A DNA stretch of 64,000 nt from Arthrobacter saudimassiliensis. Lineage in GTDB: Bacteria; Actinomycetota; Actinomycetes; Actinomycetales; Micrococcaceae. The number at the start of each line of letters is the position of its first letter. Position 1 is the first letter of the stretch. Location of the stretch: contig LN483072.1 of NCBI GenBank assembly GCA_900016675.1, forward strand, positions 620,001 through 684,000, read 5' to 3'. Positions 35,907 to 44,899 of this stretch are shown piece after piece. The position numbers and the translations under genes were made by a program. The notes under the pieces are model-generated. The model was given only the letters and a program-made list of their open reading frames with translations, was not told the DNA's origin and ran no database searches.

Positions 35907-36752
35907 GTGGCGTCGCTCGACTTTTGGCTGGTACTGCAGACCTTCGCACTGGTGACGGCGGGGTTCGGCATCTGGATCCTGGGGCGGGCCTGCTGGGAGT
36001 ACGCCGGGGTGCCCGCCGTGCAGGATGCCTACCTGGAGCTGGCGGACGCCCGGCTGCGGGAACTGGAGCCCGCGGCGGCGCCGGTCCCGGCGGGGTCCCG
36101 CGGTGCGGGGGCCTGGGCGGCAGGACCGTTCAGGGTACCGGCCGCTCCGGCGGACCGTTCCGCGGCTGCCGGCTTCGCCCGGCGGGTGCGCAACGCCCTC
36201 GGCTCCCGTCCCTCGGAGCAGGAGCGGGCGGCGTCGCAGGCGGCGTTGCTCCAACTGCTGGCCCGCCCCCATCTGGCGGTGGACCAGCAGCAGCTCGCCG
36301 CCCGGGTGCTGGCACCGCTGGCCGGTCCGGTGTCCACGGCGGGAAGCGTCCGGGAGCTTGCCGCCACCTCCCGGCTGAGCCGGCAGGCCGTCCTGGGGAT
36401 GCTCCGCCGGGAAGTGCCCGCCCGGTTCCGGTCCGTCTTCCTCCCCGGCATGGCGCGGTATCTCGATTTCATCGGCCGGGGCAGTTCCCTGGGCCTGGCC
36501 GTCGGAGTGCTGCTGGCCGGCGGCATGAACGGCAACGCCGACCTCGTCGGTGTCCTCACCACGGTGTGCGGGGTCGGAGGCGCCATCATCTTCACCCTGA
36601 CCGTGCTCCGCTGCGAAGCCCGTTCCTGGCCGGCCGGCCGCGCCGGCCTGTGGCTGCGCCTGGCCCGGCGCTTTCCGCAGCTGTTCTTCCTGCTGCGGCT
36701 GCTGCTCACCACCGCGGCGCTGCTGCTGGGCCTGTACATCCTCGGCCGATAG
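35907..36752 (+). CDS. Hypothetical membrane protein
   Basis: This 281-residue protein of no recognised family has an N-terminal transmembrane helix at about residues 4-25, a soluble region of about 150 residues rich in Ala, Arg and Pro, and three hydrophobic segments near the C-terminus, with GRGSSLGLAVGVLLAGGMNG the first of them. The topology suggests a membrane-anchored domain in the cytoplasm. The GTG start has AAAGGA 11 nt upstream. It lies 75 nt after the HNH gene and 38 nt before the S4-domain gene, so it may belong to the same transcript. Confidence 0.68.
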   Translation: MASLDFWLVLQTFALVTAGFGIWILGRACWEYAGVPAVQDAYLELADARLRELEPAAAPVPAGSRGAGAWAAGPFRVPAAPADRSAAAGFARRVRNALGSRPSEQERAASQAALLQLLARPHLAVDQQQLAARVLAPLAGPVSTAGSVRELAATSRLSRQAVLGMLRREVPARFRSVFLPGMARYLDFIGRGSSLGLAVGVLLAGGMNGNADLVGVLTTVCGVGGAIIFTLTVLRCEARSWPAGRAGLWLRLARRFPQLFFLLRLLLTTAALLLGLYILGR

Positions 36753-36790
36753 CCCGTCCGTCCCGGCAGGCACTAGACTCGGGAGCCACC

Positions 36791-37174
36791 ATGAGCATTC
36801 CAGCCCCCACCGCCAAGACAGTCCGCATCGATGCCTGGCTCTGGGCCGTTCGGGCCTACAAGACCCGTTCCGCGGCCACGGCGGCCTGCCGTGCCGGGCA
36901 TATCCGGCTCAACGGCAACCCGGCCAAGGCGGCCCAGCCGGTGCAGCCCGGTGACACGGTGCGGATCCGGCTCCCCGGTCACGAGCGGATCCTCGAGGTG
37001 CGCCAGCTGATCAGCAAGCGGGTCGGCGCGGAGCCGGCCTCGCACTGCTTCATCGACCGTACTCCTGCGCGGCCGGCTGCGGACCTGCTGGGCATTCCGG
37101 TGCGTGACCGCGGCACCGGCAGGCCCACCAAGAAGGACCGCCGGGACATGGAACGGCTGCGCGGACGGGGGTAG
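36791..37174 (+). CDS. S4-domain RNA-binding protein (Hsp15/HslR-like)
   Basis: This 127-residue protein opens with an S4 RNA-binding domain, TVRIDAWLWAVRAYKTRSAA then ACRAGHIRLNGNPAKAAQPV. The C-terminal region is basic and ends KKDRRDMERLRGRG. This is the layout of Hsp15 (HslR), which rescues stalled 50S subunits carrying nascent peptidyl-tRNA in E. coli. The same role is likely but unverified here. ATG is the start, with a weak site (GGGAGCCACC). Confidence 0.9.
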   Translation: MSIPAPTAKTVRIDAWLWAVRAYKTRSAATAACRAGHIRLNGNPAKAAQPVQPGDTVRIRLPGHERILEVRQLISKRVGAEPASHCFIDRTPARPAADLLGIPVRDRGTGRPTKKDRRDMERLRGRG

Positions 37175-37192
37175 CCCGTCCGCGGGCGCTGC

Positions 37193-38719
37193 CTACAGTG
37201 CGGCGGCCTGCGGACGGCTGTCGCCGGTCTCCACGAACCGCTGGTGGAAGGACAGCGCCTCGTTCAGCAGGTGCGGGGTGTGCTTGCCGAAACTCTCCCG
37301 GCAGGCCCGGTCAAAGTAGTCCTGCAGCAGGGGCTGGAAGTCCGGGTGGGCGCACTTGTCGATGACCGTGCGGGCCCGCTGCTTGGGCGAGAGGCCGCGC
37401 AGGTCCGCCAGCCCCCGTTCAGTGATGACGACCATCGTGTCGTGCTCGGTGTGGTCCACGTGCGAGACCATGGGCACGATGGCGGAGATCTTTCCGCCCT
37501 TGGCCGTGCTGGGTGACATGAAGGTGGACAGGAATCCGTTCCGGGCGAAGTCGCCGGAGCCGCCGATGCCGTTCATCATCGCCGTGCCCGCCACATGGGT
37601 GGAGTTGACGTTGCCGTACAGGTCGGCCTCGATCATCCCGTTCATGGCGATGCAGCCCAGGCGGCGGATCAGCTCGGGATGGTTGGAGATCTCCTGCGGG
37701 CGCAGGATGATCCGCTCCCGGTAGAAGGCGATGTTCCGGTTGAACTCCTCGATGCCGGCCGGGCTGAGCGAGAGGGCGGTGGCGGAGGCCTTGTCCAGCA
37801 CCCCGTCGCGGATCAGGTACAGCATGCCGTCCTGGATGACCTCGGTGAAGGCCGTCAGGCCCCGGTAGCCGCTGTCGGCCAGCCCCGCCAGCACGGCGTT
37901 GGCGATGTTCCCCACCCCGGACTGCAGCGGCAGCAGGGACTCCCCCAGCCTGCCGGCCTTGATCTCGTGGCCGAAGAAGTCCACCAGGTTGGCCGCGATC
38001 TGCTTGGAGGCCTCGTCCGGGTCGGCGAACGGCGTCAGCCGGTCGGGGGCGTCGGTGATGACGACGGCGGCGACCTTTTCGGGGTCCAGGCGCAGGTACG
38101 GCTCGCCGATCCGGTCATCGGGCTCGGTCAGCATGATCGGCTTGCGGTGCGGCGGCAGGGCGGTGCCGTAGTAGACGTCGTGCATGCCGTCCATGGCCTC
38201 GGACTGCTGCAGGTTGACCTCGAGGATCACCTTATCGGCCTGCTCCAGCCAGGTCTTGTTGTTGCCGACGGAGGAGGACGGGATCAGGCTGCCGTCCTCG
38301 TTGATGCCCACGACCTCGACGACGGCCAGGTCGATGTGCCCGTAGAACCCGAACCAGGTGTGCTGGGCGACGTGGCCCAGATGGATGTCGAGGTACTCAA
38401 GTTCGCCGTCGTTGATCCGCCGGCGCATTTCGGGGTCGGACTGATAGGGCAGCCGCAGCTCCATGCCTCCGGCCTTGGCCAGCACGCCGTCCAGTTCCGG
38501 TGCGGTGGACGCCCCGGTCAGGACCTTGATGCGGAACTCCTCGCCGCGGGTGTGGGCCGCCTCCATCTGCGCGGCGAGCGCCTGCGGCACCGCCTTCGGG
38601 TACCCGGCGCCGGTGAACCCGCTCATCGCCACCGTCATTCCGGGCTTGATCAGCGATGCGGCCTGATCGGCCGACATCAGCAGGTTACGGAGTCCGGGGT
38701 GGAGAATGCGGTCGTTCAT
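37193..38719 (-). CDS. Acetyl-CoA hydrolase/transferase family protein
   Basis: This 508-residue class I CoA-transferase resembles succinyl-CoA:acetate CoA-transferase (Cat1/AarC). The segments are GMTVAMSGFTGAGYPKAVPQ at the N-terminus, the LQSGVGNIANAVLAGLADSG oxyanion loop, the catalytic Glu near residue 293 in GLTAFTEVIQDGM, and NGIGGSGDFARNGFLSTFMS. It would move CoA between acetate and another acyl donor or hydrolyse acetyl-CoA. The ATG start follows GAAAGG. It is transcribed alone, convergent with the S4 gene. Confidence 0.92.
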   Translation of the reverse strand: MNDRILHPGLRNLLMSADQAASLIKPGMTVAMSGFTGAGYPKAVPQALAAQMEAAHTRGEEFRIKVLTGASTAPELDGVLAKAGGMELRLPYQSDPEMRRRINDGELEYLDIHLGHVAQHTWFGFYGHIDLAVVEVVGINEDGSLIPSSSVGNNKTWLEQADKVILEVNLQQSEAMDGMHDVYYGTALPPHRKPIMLTEPDDRIGEPYLRLDPEKVAAVVITDAPDRLTPFADPDEASKQIAANLVDFFGHEIKAGRLGESLLPLQSGVGNIANAVLAGLADSGYRGLTAFTEVIQDGMLYLIRDGVLDKASATALSLSPAGIEEFNRNIAFYRERIILRPQEISNHPELIRRLGCIAMNGMIEADLYGNVNSTHVAGTAMMNGIGGSGDFARNGFLSTFMSPSTAKGGKISAIVPMVSHVDHTEHDTMVVITERGLADLRGLSPKQRARTVIDKCAHPDFQPLLQDYFDRACRESFGKHTPHLLNEALSFHQRFVETGDSRPQAAAL

Positions 38720-38852
38720 GCTGGCCTTTCACGAGGTGGAACCTCCCCACCCTACCCCGGTGTGAGCGCCGCCTCATAAAGCCGGTGCCGGGGCTGTGCG
38801 GCAGGCCGTAGGGCCGCACCGGGAGCGCCGCAGCCGCGGCCTGCCGGCCAGG

Positions 38853-38926
38853 TGCCCCCAGCAGGGTTCGAACCTGCGACCCACCGATTAAAAGTCGGTT
38901 GCTCTGACCAGCTGAGCTATGGGGGC
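38853..38926 (-). tRNA. tRNA-Lys (anticodon UUU)
   Basis: A complete cloverleaf can be read on the minus strand. The acceptor arm is GCCCCCA/TGGGGGC with discriminator A, the D-arm is AGCTCAGCTGGTCAGAGC, the anticodon loop is CTTTTAA with anticodon TTT, and the T-arm has the loop GTTCGAAC. The 3' CCA is not encoded, because CCT follows the discriminator. Confidence 0.97.
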
Positions 38927-39117
38927 CGGACGGCGTGTTCCGTCCGGTTCCAGTATGCCTCCGCTTCGCCGTCAGCCGGGGTCCGTGCGTTCCGGTTTCC
39001 TTCCGGCGTCTTATACGGGAAATCTACCTGCGCCGGGCACGTGCCCTGTCGGCGGCTGGCGCCGGGGGACAGCATCCCATGCGCAGGGGTGGCCCGGAGA
39101 GCGAAAGAGGAGCAGCC

Positions 39118-40071
39118 GTGGACAACTCAACCCAGCAGGACCTCGAGGGAACGGCAGGCCGCAGGACAGTCCTGGGAGCCTTGGGCGCCGCCACGCTGGC
39201 GGCGACGTTCAGCACCGTCTCTCCCGCCCACGCCGCCGGCCGGCAGCGGCCGCCGGGGCAGCTGATCGGCCCGGTGGCTGCTCCGGACGTGCACGCGATG
39301 ACCTTCAACATCCGGATGGAAAGCTCCGAGGCCCGCCCGGGGCAGCCCGACTACTGGCCCGAGCGCATCCCCGCCCTCCAGGCATTGCTCCGCCTGGAGC
39401 AGCCCACGGTGCTGGGCGTGCAGGAAGCGGAGTTCCACCAGCTGGCCGCCGTCACGGACGCCCTGCCCGCCACATATCGGATGGTCGGCTACGGCCGGGA
39501 AGGCGGCTGGCAGGGAGAGCACTGCAGCATCTTTTACGACGGCGCGCGGCTGCGCCTGGTGTCGTGGAACCAGTTCTGGCTCTCCGACGCCATCGGCGTC
39601 ATCGGCTCCAGGACCTGGGGCAACCGGATTCCGCGTGTGGTCACCTGGGGCAGGTTCGCCGACCGCGCCACCGGCCGGGAGTTCGTTGCCGCCAACACCC
39701 ACCTCGACCATGAGTCGGAGAACGCGCGGGTCCGCAGCGCCCGGTTGATGGCCGAGGCCAGGACCTGGTTTGCCGGAACGCCCATGATCCTGATGGGCGA
39801 TTTCAACGCCTCCGCCGCGGCGTCCTCGGTGTATTCCATCCTCGTCGGCTCCGAAACGTTCCGGGACACCTGGCGGTCGGCCGGAAACCGGCTGACTCCG
39901 GCGTACGGCACCTCGCCGGGATACGGGATGCCCGCAGTCGGCGGCCGGCGCATCGACTGGATCCTGGGCACGGACGGCATTCCCGCCCGGTCCACCGGAA
40001 TCAACCCGTTCCGGCACAACGGACGCTGGCCCAGCGACCATCTTCCGGTGCAGGCCCTGCTCCGCCTGTAG
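39118..40071 (+). CDS. Exported endonuclease/exonuclease/phosphatase-family protein
   Basis: This 317-residue protein has a twin-arginine signal peptide (Arg15-Arg16 in GRRTVLGALG) with likely cleavage after PAHA near residue 39. The mature EEP domain shows the metal and catalytic motifs in order: MTFNIRM (Asn), VLGVQEAEF (Glu), ANTHLDHES, MGDFNAS (Asp/Asn) and WPSDHLPVQA (Asp-His). Substrates in this family range from DNA to phospholipid and sugar phosphates. GTG with AGAGGAG upstream is the start. It is convergent with the large metallophosphoesterase gene, so both could scavenge phosphate. Confidence 0.9.
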   Translation: MDNSTQQDLEGTAGRRTVLGALGAATLAATFSTVSPAHAAGRQRPPGQLIGPVAAPDVHAMTFNIRMESSEARPGQPDYWPERIPALQALLRLEQPTVLGVQEAEFHQLAAVTDALPATYRMVGYGREGGWQGEHCSIFYDGARLRLVSWNQFWLSDAIGVIGSRTWGNRIPRVVTWGRFADRATGREFVAANTHLDHESENARVRSARLMAEARTWFAGTPMILMGDFNASAAASSVYSILVGSETFRDTWRSAGNRLTPAYGTSPGYGMPAVGGRRIDWILGTDGIPARSTGINPFRHNGRWPSDHLPVQALLRL

Positions 40072-40095
40072 CCGGCCGAGCAGGACCTGCCCGCC

Positions 40096-43000
40096 TCACG
40101 GAAGCCGGTTCGCCGCCCGACGGCGACGGATCAGGATCAGCGATCCGGCGGCCAGCAGTGCCAGGGCCGCCGCAGCGGCGGTCAGGACGCCGGCGCCGAC
40201 GCCGGTATGGGCCAGGCGGCCCTGGACCGACAGATCCGCGACGTCGGCCGCTGCCTCATCGGACGGTTCGCCCCCGCCGTCGGGCGCAGCGGGGCCGCCG
40301 CCATCCCCCGTGCCCCCGCCGGCGGTGTCGGACGGCTCCGGCGACGGCTGCGGGTCCGCCGGCCCGCCCGGGGTCGGGCTGCCCGGGTCTCCGGGGGAAG
40401 CGCCTGAGGCGGGGAGCACGGTGACCGCCGCGGAGGTGTTGCCCGCGGCGTCGGCGGCCCGCACCGTGACCAGCTGCCCGACGTCGGTACGCGGCAGGGT
40501 GACCCGGTGTTCGGCCCCGGCCGGAACGGACGCGGCGTCGGCTTCCGTGGACGGGCCGGTCACCGTCCACCCGGAGGCGGCGAGCGTGGTGTCCCGGCGC
40601 AGCGAGACCTTCGCGACGAACTCGTCGTCTCCGGCGTCGTAGCGGGCGGCCGCGCCGCGGAACTCCGGCTCGTCGTACTTCCAGGCCTCAAACGAGTCCA
40701 GGTTGGGGGAATACGTGTTGACGGCCATCAGCCCGGCGTCGAGGTCGAACTGGAGCAGGCGCTGGAAGCCGGTATCCCGGTCCAGCAGGTCCGCCCGGGT
40801 AACGGCGGGGTCGGCGGCCTGCGTGGAGCGGTAGCCCTGGTAGTCGGCCAGCATCTCCACCACCGTACGCCCGCTCGCTCCGACGTTGCTGATGGCGTAG
40901 GCGCCGTCGCCGGCGATTTCCGTGGCGTCCACCTGCCCGCCGGTCACCGGGTCGGCATAGCTGGTGACCACGCCGTGGTAGTGCCCGCCGAAGACCAGGA
41001 AGACGTTGTCGTTCGGGGCCACCACGGTGTTCCACATCGCGTCGCCGGTGCCGCCGTAGCGCAGCTCCACGTTGTCCCGGACCCCGCTGGTGTGCAGGTA
41101 GGAGTGGGTGGCCAGGATGACGTTGTGCCCCGGATGCGCCTGCGCCTGCGCCGAGGCCCACTCCATCTGCTCCAGGGAGGGCCGGTAGGGCAGGTTGATC
41201 ACCATGAACTCCACGCCCTGCGCCGTGAAGAAATCGGTGTGCGCGGAGTTGTCCCCGGCGGCCCAGGCCTCCCCGTACCAGGGCTGCTCCGAGAACATCT
41301 TCACGGGGAAGTACTCGTTGTACTTGTCGTTGTTGTAGCCCCACATGTTGTCGTGGTTGCCGGGCAGCACCCCGTTGGGGACGCCGGCCTCGTTGAGCAG
41401 GCCCACGATGCTCCGCGCGGCGGCGTATTCGCGGTCGGCGCGTTCCGCGGAGTGGTTGCCGTTCATCCAGTTCTCGACGATGTCGCCGGTGAGCGAGTTG
41501 TAGGCGATCTTGCGGGCATCCTCATTGGCGATCACCCAGGTGGCCATCTGCCGGAAGACGTCCCGGAAGCCTTCGGAGTAGAACTGGGTGTCGGTCATGT
41601 GGTTGAGCGCGAAGTCGTAGCTGCCGGGGTTGGCGAAGGCCTGGTCGGCGACGCCCACCTCATCGAGCAGCCCGCCGGCGGTGCGCGGCCCGTCGATCAC
41701 CATCACATGCCCGACGCCGTCCGTCACCGCCTCCGGCGGCAGGGCGGCGGAGAGCGTCAGGTCGCCGTCGGCGGACGGGACGGCGGCGGCGAGCTGCCGC
41801 CATTCGGCTCCCGTCCAGGCGAGCAGCTGCACCTCGTTGCGTGCCTCGCCGGTTCCCGTCCAGGTGAACTCGGGCAGGTCCGCGGCGTCGGGCACCGGGA
41901 TCTCGAAGCGCTGGAACGGGTAGCCGCCGTCCCCGCCGCGGGTGTCCGGCTCCTGCCGCGCAAATCCGGTCACCTCCTGCTCGCCGTCGACGGAGAGCGC
42001 GGCCGGACGGGGGTTGGGGCTGACGCCGGCGCGGACCACCACGTCCTCGTCCGGGCGCAGGGGCGCGGTCCGGGTGCCCAGCTCCAGGGCGGCGTCGTCG
42101 GCGTCGGCCACGGTGATGCCCAGGGCGGCGCCGTCTCCGGTGCCCGCGTCCACCTCCAGCGCCGGGGTGCCGGGCACCGCGTCCGTGTCCACGGCCACCG
42201 GGTCCGTTTCGCCCGGCAGCGGAACGGTGGGATCCACGTAGGGGGTGTCCGCCAGGACGCCGGGGGTGCGGGGCGCCATCTGGAAGTCGAGTTCATTGTC
42301 CCCGGTGTGCTGCGCGCGGGTCACCGACTCGCCCTCGTCGAAGCGGGTGTAGTTCCGCACCTCCTCCCCCAGCCGGCAGGGGGTGTCGCGGTCGACGTTC
42401 ACGTCGTACACGGCCACCGCGTCCACCAGGGCGCCGGTGGCGTCGGTGATGTACATGCCGTACCCCTCGGTCTCGTTCAGGCCCTCGGCGTAGACGGCCT
42501 GGGCCGAGTTCAGCAGGGCCGCCGGGGCGCCGGCGGCAACCATCAGGTAGGTCTGGCCCGGGGCGAGGACGACGTTGCCCAGGTCCGGAACCTGAGCGTT
42601 GGGCCCGACGCCGGCCTGCCCGCTGCCGTAGCAGCGGAAGGCGGAGAATCCCGAAAGGTTGATGGGTTCGGTGCCGTAGTTGGCCAGCTCCACGAATTCG
42701 TCGGCGCTTCCGGCGGGGCCGGCGGCGGTGATCTCGCTGATCTTCAGGCCGGTGTGCGGCGAGGGCGCGGCGGTGGTCGGCGCGGCGGCCGGATCGTGGC
42801 TGCCGGGCGTGCGGGTGGTGGTGACGGCGAAGTCGGCGTCGTTGCTGCCGGTGTCGGCCACCCGCTGGTAGGCCTCGTCGTTGAAGGGGTTCAGCTTCGG
42901 GTCCACCGGGGCGCCGTCGGTGCAGGCGCTGTTGCGGTTGTCGTAGGCACCCGCCCGGTCCACGATCTGCTCGTCCGCGGTCAGGAGCATGAGCCCGAAG

Positions 43001-43968
43001 TCACGGAAGTGCAGGCCGGTGGCGTAGGTGGCGTCGGCCTCCCCGGCGAGCGCGGACGCCTCGTGGGCGAAGACCCAGCTGTCGCCCGGTGCCACCACCG
43101 ATCCGGCGGCCACGGAACCGATCTGCACGTACTGGGTGCCGTTCTCCCCGCAGCGGAAGAGCTGGTAGCCGCCCATGTCCACCGGCTCGGCGCCCTGGTT
43201 GGTGATCTCAACATACTGTTCCGCCGTGCCGGCCGAGCCGCCGTTGGCGAATTCGGTGATCCGCAGCCCGTTGTCCACTTCCCGCACCGTTCCGGCGGTC
43301 GCATTCGGGGCGTCCACCGTCCGGGCGGCGACCACCCAGTCCTGTTCCAGGTTCCCGGTGTTGGCCACCCGCTGGTGGGATTCGTCCAGCCGGTGCTGCA
43401 GTCCGCGCTGCAGCCAGTTCCCGTTGGCGTCCGCGCAGTCCGTGGCGACGTCGGCGTGGTAGAAGCCGACGGCGTCCACCCGCTGCCCGCTGCCGTCCTC
43501 GAGGAAGGCGCCGAAGCCGAACTCGTGCAGGCTGGTGTCGTAGGACGCGTCGGCGGCGTAGCCGGAGCCGGCCCGGGCGGCGGTGAACTGGTCGCCGGGG
43601 GCCAGGACGGTGCCGGAGGGCACCACTGCCTGCGGCCCGTAGCCGCCGCCGGTCTGCCCGCATCGGTAGATCTTCCAGCCGGAGATGTCCATCGGGGCGG
43701 CACCGTAGTTGGTGATTTCGATGAAGTTCTTCGTTGAGTCGCGGTTGGCCTGCGTGGTGGTGCCGGCGCCGCCGTTGGCGATCTCGCTGATCAGCACGTC
43801 GGAGCCGGGCCGGATGTCGTAGCGCATCGGCACGGCCCCGTGCGCGGGAACGGCGGCGGTGGCGGCCAGCAGCCCGCCAAGGAGCAGGGCGCCGGCGGCG
43901 GCGCCGGGACGGCGCCTGGCGGCAGTGCCGGCCGGAGGTACCGGCCGGCGGGAACGGGTGGAGACCAA
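40096..43968 (-). CDS. Wall-anchored lamin-tail-domain / metallophosphoesterase protein
   Basis: This 1290-residue exported protein has an N-terminal signal peptide (GALLLGGLLAATAAVPAHGA). Three lamin-tail domains follow at about 57-230, 233-400 and 406-575, each opening LxISEI/LRITEF and carrying the E-x-V/I-E-I-T-N-x-G strand and a QRVA-x-TG motif. A linker leads to a calcineurin-like phosphoesterase at about 785-1080 with HMTDTQ, GNHDN near 869, ATHSY and GGHYHG near 992. The C-terminus is a Pro/Gly/Asp-rich spacer, LAHTG near 1251, a hydrophobic helix and IRRRRRAANRLP, an LAxTG class E sortase signal. The TTG start has GAAAGG upstream. It probably acts on extracellular phosphoesters. Confidence 0.9.
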   Translation of the reverse strand: MVSTRSRRPVPPAGTAARRRPGAAAGALLLGGLLAATAAVPAHGAVPMRYDIRPGSDVLISEIANGGAGTTTQANRDSTKNFIEITNYGAAPMDISGWKIYRCGQTGGGYGPQAVVPSGTVLAPGDQFTAARAGSGYAADASYDTSLHEFGFGAFLEDGSGQRVDAVGFYHADVATDCADANGNWLQRGLQHRLDESHQRVANTGNLEQDWVVAARTVDAPNATAGTVREVDNGLRITEFANGGSAGTAEQYVEITNQGAEPVDMGGYQLFRCGENGTQYVQIGSVAAGSVVAPGDSWVFAHEASALAGEADATYATGLHFRDFGLMLLTADEQIVDRAGAYDNRNSACTDGAPVDPKLNPFNDEAYQRVADTGSNDADFAVTTTRTPGSHDPAAAPTTAAPSPHTGLKISEITAAGPAGSADEFVELANYGTEPINLSGFSAFRCYGSGQAGVGPNAQVPDLGNVVLAPGQTYLMVAAGAPAALLNSAQAVYAEGLNETEGYGMYITDATGALVDAVAVYDVNVDRDTPCRLGEEVRNYTRFDEGESVTRAQHTGDNELDFQMAPRTPGVLADTPYVDPTVPLPGETDPVAVDTDAVPGTPALEVDAGTGDGAALGITVADADDAALELGTRTAPLRPDEDVVVRAGVSPNPRPAALSVDGEQEVTGFARQEPDTRGGDGGYPFQRFEIPVPDAADLPEFTWTGTGEARNEVQLLAWTGAEWRQLAAAVPSADGDLTLSAALPPEAVTDGVGHVMVIDGPRTAGGLLDEVGVADQAFANPGSYDFALNHMTDTQFYSEGFRDVFRQMATWVIANEDARKIAYNSLTGDIVENWMNGNHSAERADREYAAARSIVGLLNEAGVPNGVLPGNHDNMWGYNNDKYNEYFPVKMFSEQPWYGEAWAAGDNSAHTDFFTAQGVEFMVINLPYRPSLEQMEWASAQAQAHPGHNVILATHSYLHTSGVRDNVELRYGGTGDAMWNTVVAPNDNVFLVFGGHYHGVVTSYADPVTGGQVDATEIAGDGAYAISNVGASGRTVVEMLADYQGYRSTQAADPAVTRADLLDRDTGFQRLLQFDLDAGLMAVNTYSPNLDSFEAWKYDEPEFRGAAARYDAGDDEFVAKVSLRRDTTLAASGWTVTGPSTEADAASVPAGAEHRVTLPRTDVGQLVTVRAADAAGNTSAAVTVLPASGASPGDPGSPTPGGPADPQPSPEPSDTAGGGTGDGGGPAAPDGGGEPSDEAAADVADLSVQGRLAHTGVGAGVLTAAAAALALLAAGSLILIRRRRAANRLP

Positions 43969-43974
43969 GGTATG

Positions 43975-44050
43975 CCTTTCGGGTGCGGTGCCCCGGAGTG
44001 ACCGGGGAGGCTTCCCCTCGCGGGAGCCTCACCGTCGAGCCTTCCCAAGC
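43975..44050 (-). promoter_or_regulatory. Structured 5' leader of the metallophosphoesterase gene
   Basis: The transcribed leader can form two stacked hairpins, GAGGCT/AGCCTC and CCCCGGTCACTCCGGGG. It begins with GGTGAGGCTCC, which matches the opening of the M-box magnesium riboswitch. It is far shorter than a full M-box, so no riboswitch class is assigned. Confidence 0.35.
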
Positions 44051-44074
44051 CAGGGAAAGCGGCGTTGGCCGAAA

Positions 44075-44095
44075 GGTGAATCGCGGGTGAAGACT
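44075..44095 (-). promoter_or_regulatory. PHO-box-like direct repeat upstream of the metallophosphoesterase gene
   Basis: On the coding strand two TTCACC hexamers lie exactly 11 bp apart, with a degenerate third unit in register just upstream. This is the period of PhoP-binding PHO boxes in actinobacteria. It suggests induction under phosphate starvation, which fits the phosphoesterase. Confidence 0.55.
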
Positions 44096-44142
44096 GTCCG
44101 AACGCGGCATGTCGGACACGGCGCGGTGCGCCCCGCGGCAGG

Positions 44143-44835
44143 TCAGGCAGCTACCGGTGTTCCGGGGAGCACGAAGGCGGTGGCGGTTCCGGGATCGATC
44201 TCGGTCAGCCCGGCGTCGACGATCAGCGGGCCGCTGCCGGGCCTGTCGGCGAGAGCGGCGAAGTCCTCTCCCGCCAGCTCACGCACGAGCACCGAGGCCG
44301 GGACCGCGGGCAGCGCCGGAACGGTGTAATCCCCGACGTCGGCGGCGGCGGCCTGGTCCGCAGCCTGGAGATACCAGGCGAGCAGCGCGTGCGCGGCCTG
44401 CGCGGAGGCCTTGCCGGTGGACATCTTCAGGCCGGCGTTCAGGACGATCACGGGTACGGGTCCGGAGACATCCGGGCCGGCGGCGGGCCCGTCGTCGGTG
44501 CGCGGCAGCTCGGTTCCGGAAACCTGCAGGGCACGCAGTGCCCGAGGCATCTGCTCGTAGGTCACCGGCTCGAAGGCGGCGGCGCGGGCCCGCCCGACGG
44601 CGGTGATCCCGCCGGGGGCACCGGCGGCCAGTTTGGCGAAGGCCTTCGGCCCGGCGCGGCGGACGGTCTTGGTGAAGCGCCCGTCCACCCAGCCGGCCCA
44701 CGCGGCGTCGTCCTCCCGGGCCGCGTAGGCCCGGACGGAGGCGAGCGCGGCGGCCGCCACGGCATCCTCATGGAAGGCCGGCTCCGCCTTGTCGACGAGC
44801 AGGACGATGGGCTGGACGGTGTCGGCGGGAAGCAT
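44143..44835 (-). CDS. Peptidyl-tRNA hydrolase 2-fold protein, apparently duplicated
   Basis: This is a 230-residue protein. The C-terminal half (about 127-230) is a Pth2-type domain: VIVLNAGLKMSTGKASAQAA carries the K-M-x-x-GK and helix motif, and LIVDAGLTEIDPGTATAF is the characteristic DAG-x-T strand. The N-terminal half (PIVLLVDKAEPAFHEDAVAA, WAGWVDGRFTKTVRRAGPKA) has the same order of strand, helix and Trp-containing strand but lacks the catalytic KM..GK, so it looks like a degenerate duplicate. The family call is fair; peptidyl-tRNA hydrolysis by this protein is not proved. Confidence 0.75.
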   Translation of the reverse strand: MLPADTVQPIVLLVDKAEPAFHEDAVAAAALASVRAYAAREDDAAWAGWVDGRFTKTVRRAGPKAFAKLAAGAPGGITAVGRARAAAFEPVTYEQMPRALRALQVSGTELPRTDDGPAAGPDVSGPVPVIVLNAGLKMSTGKASAQAAHALLAWYLQAADQAAAADVGDYTVPALPAVPASVLVRELAGEDFAALADRPGSGPLIVDAGLTEIDPGTATAFVLPGTPVAA

Positions 44836-44899
44836 GCTCCCAGTTTTTCACGCCGGCCGGACGCGTCGCCGCACCGGGTGCCGAGCGGCAGCGGGGGCG

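Noticed and set aside
40507..43737. A 1076-codon open frame on the plus strand
   Set aside because: It is antisense to the lamin-tail/metallophosphoesterase gene, whose domains and motifs are clear. Long antisense frames are common at about 70% GC, and its protein is low-complexity Gly/Val/Arg.
43975..44050. Assignment of the leader as an M-box riboswitch
   Set aside because: Only the opening 11 bases match, and the remaining conserved M-box elements are absent.
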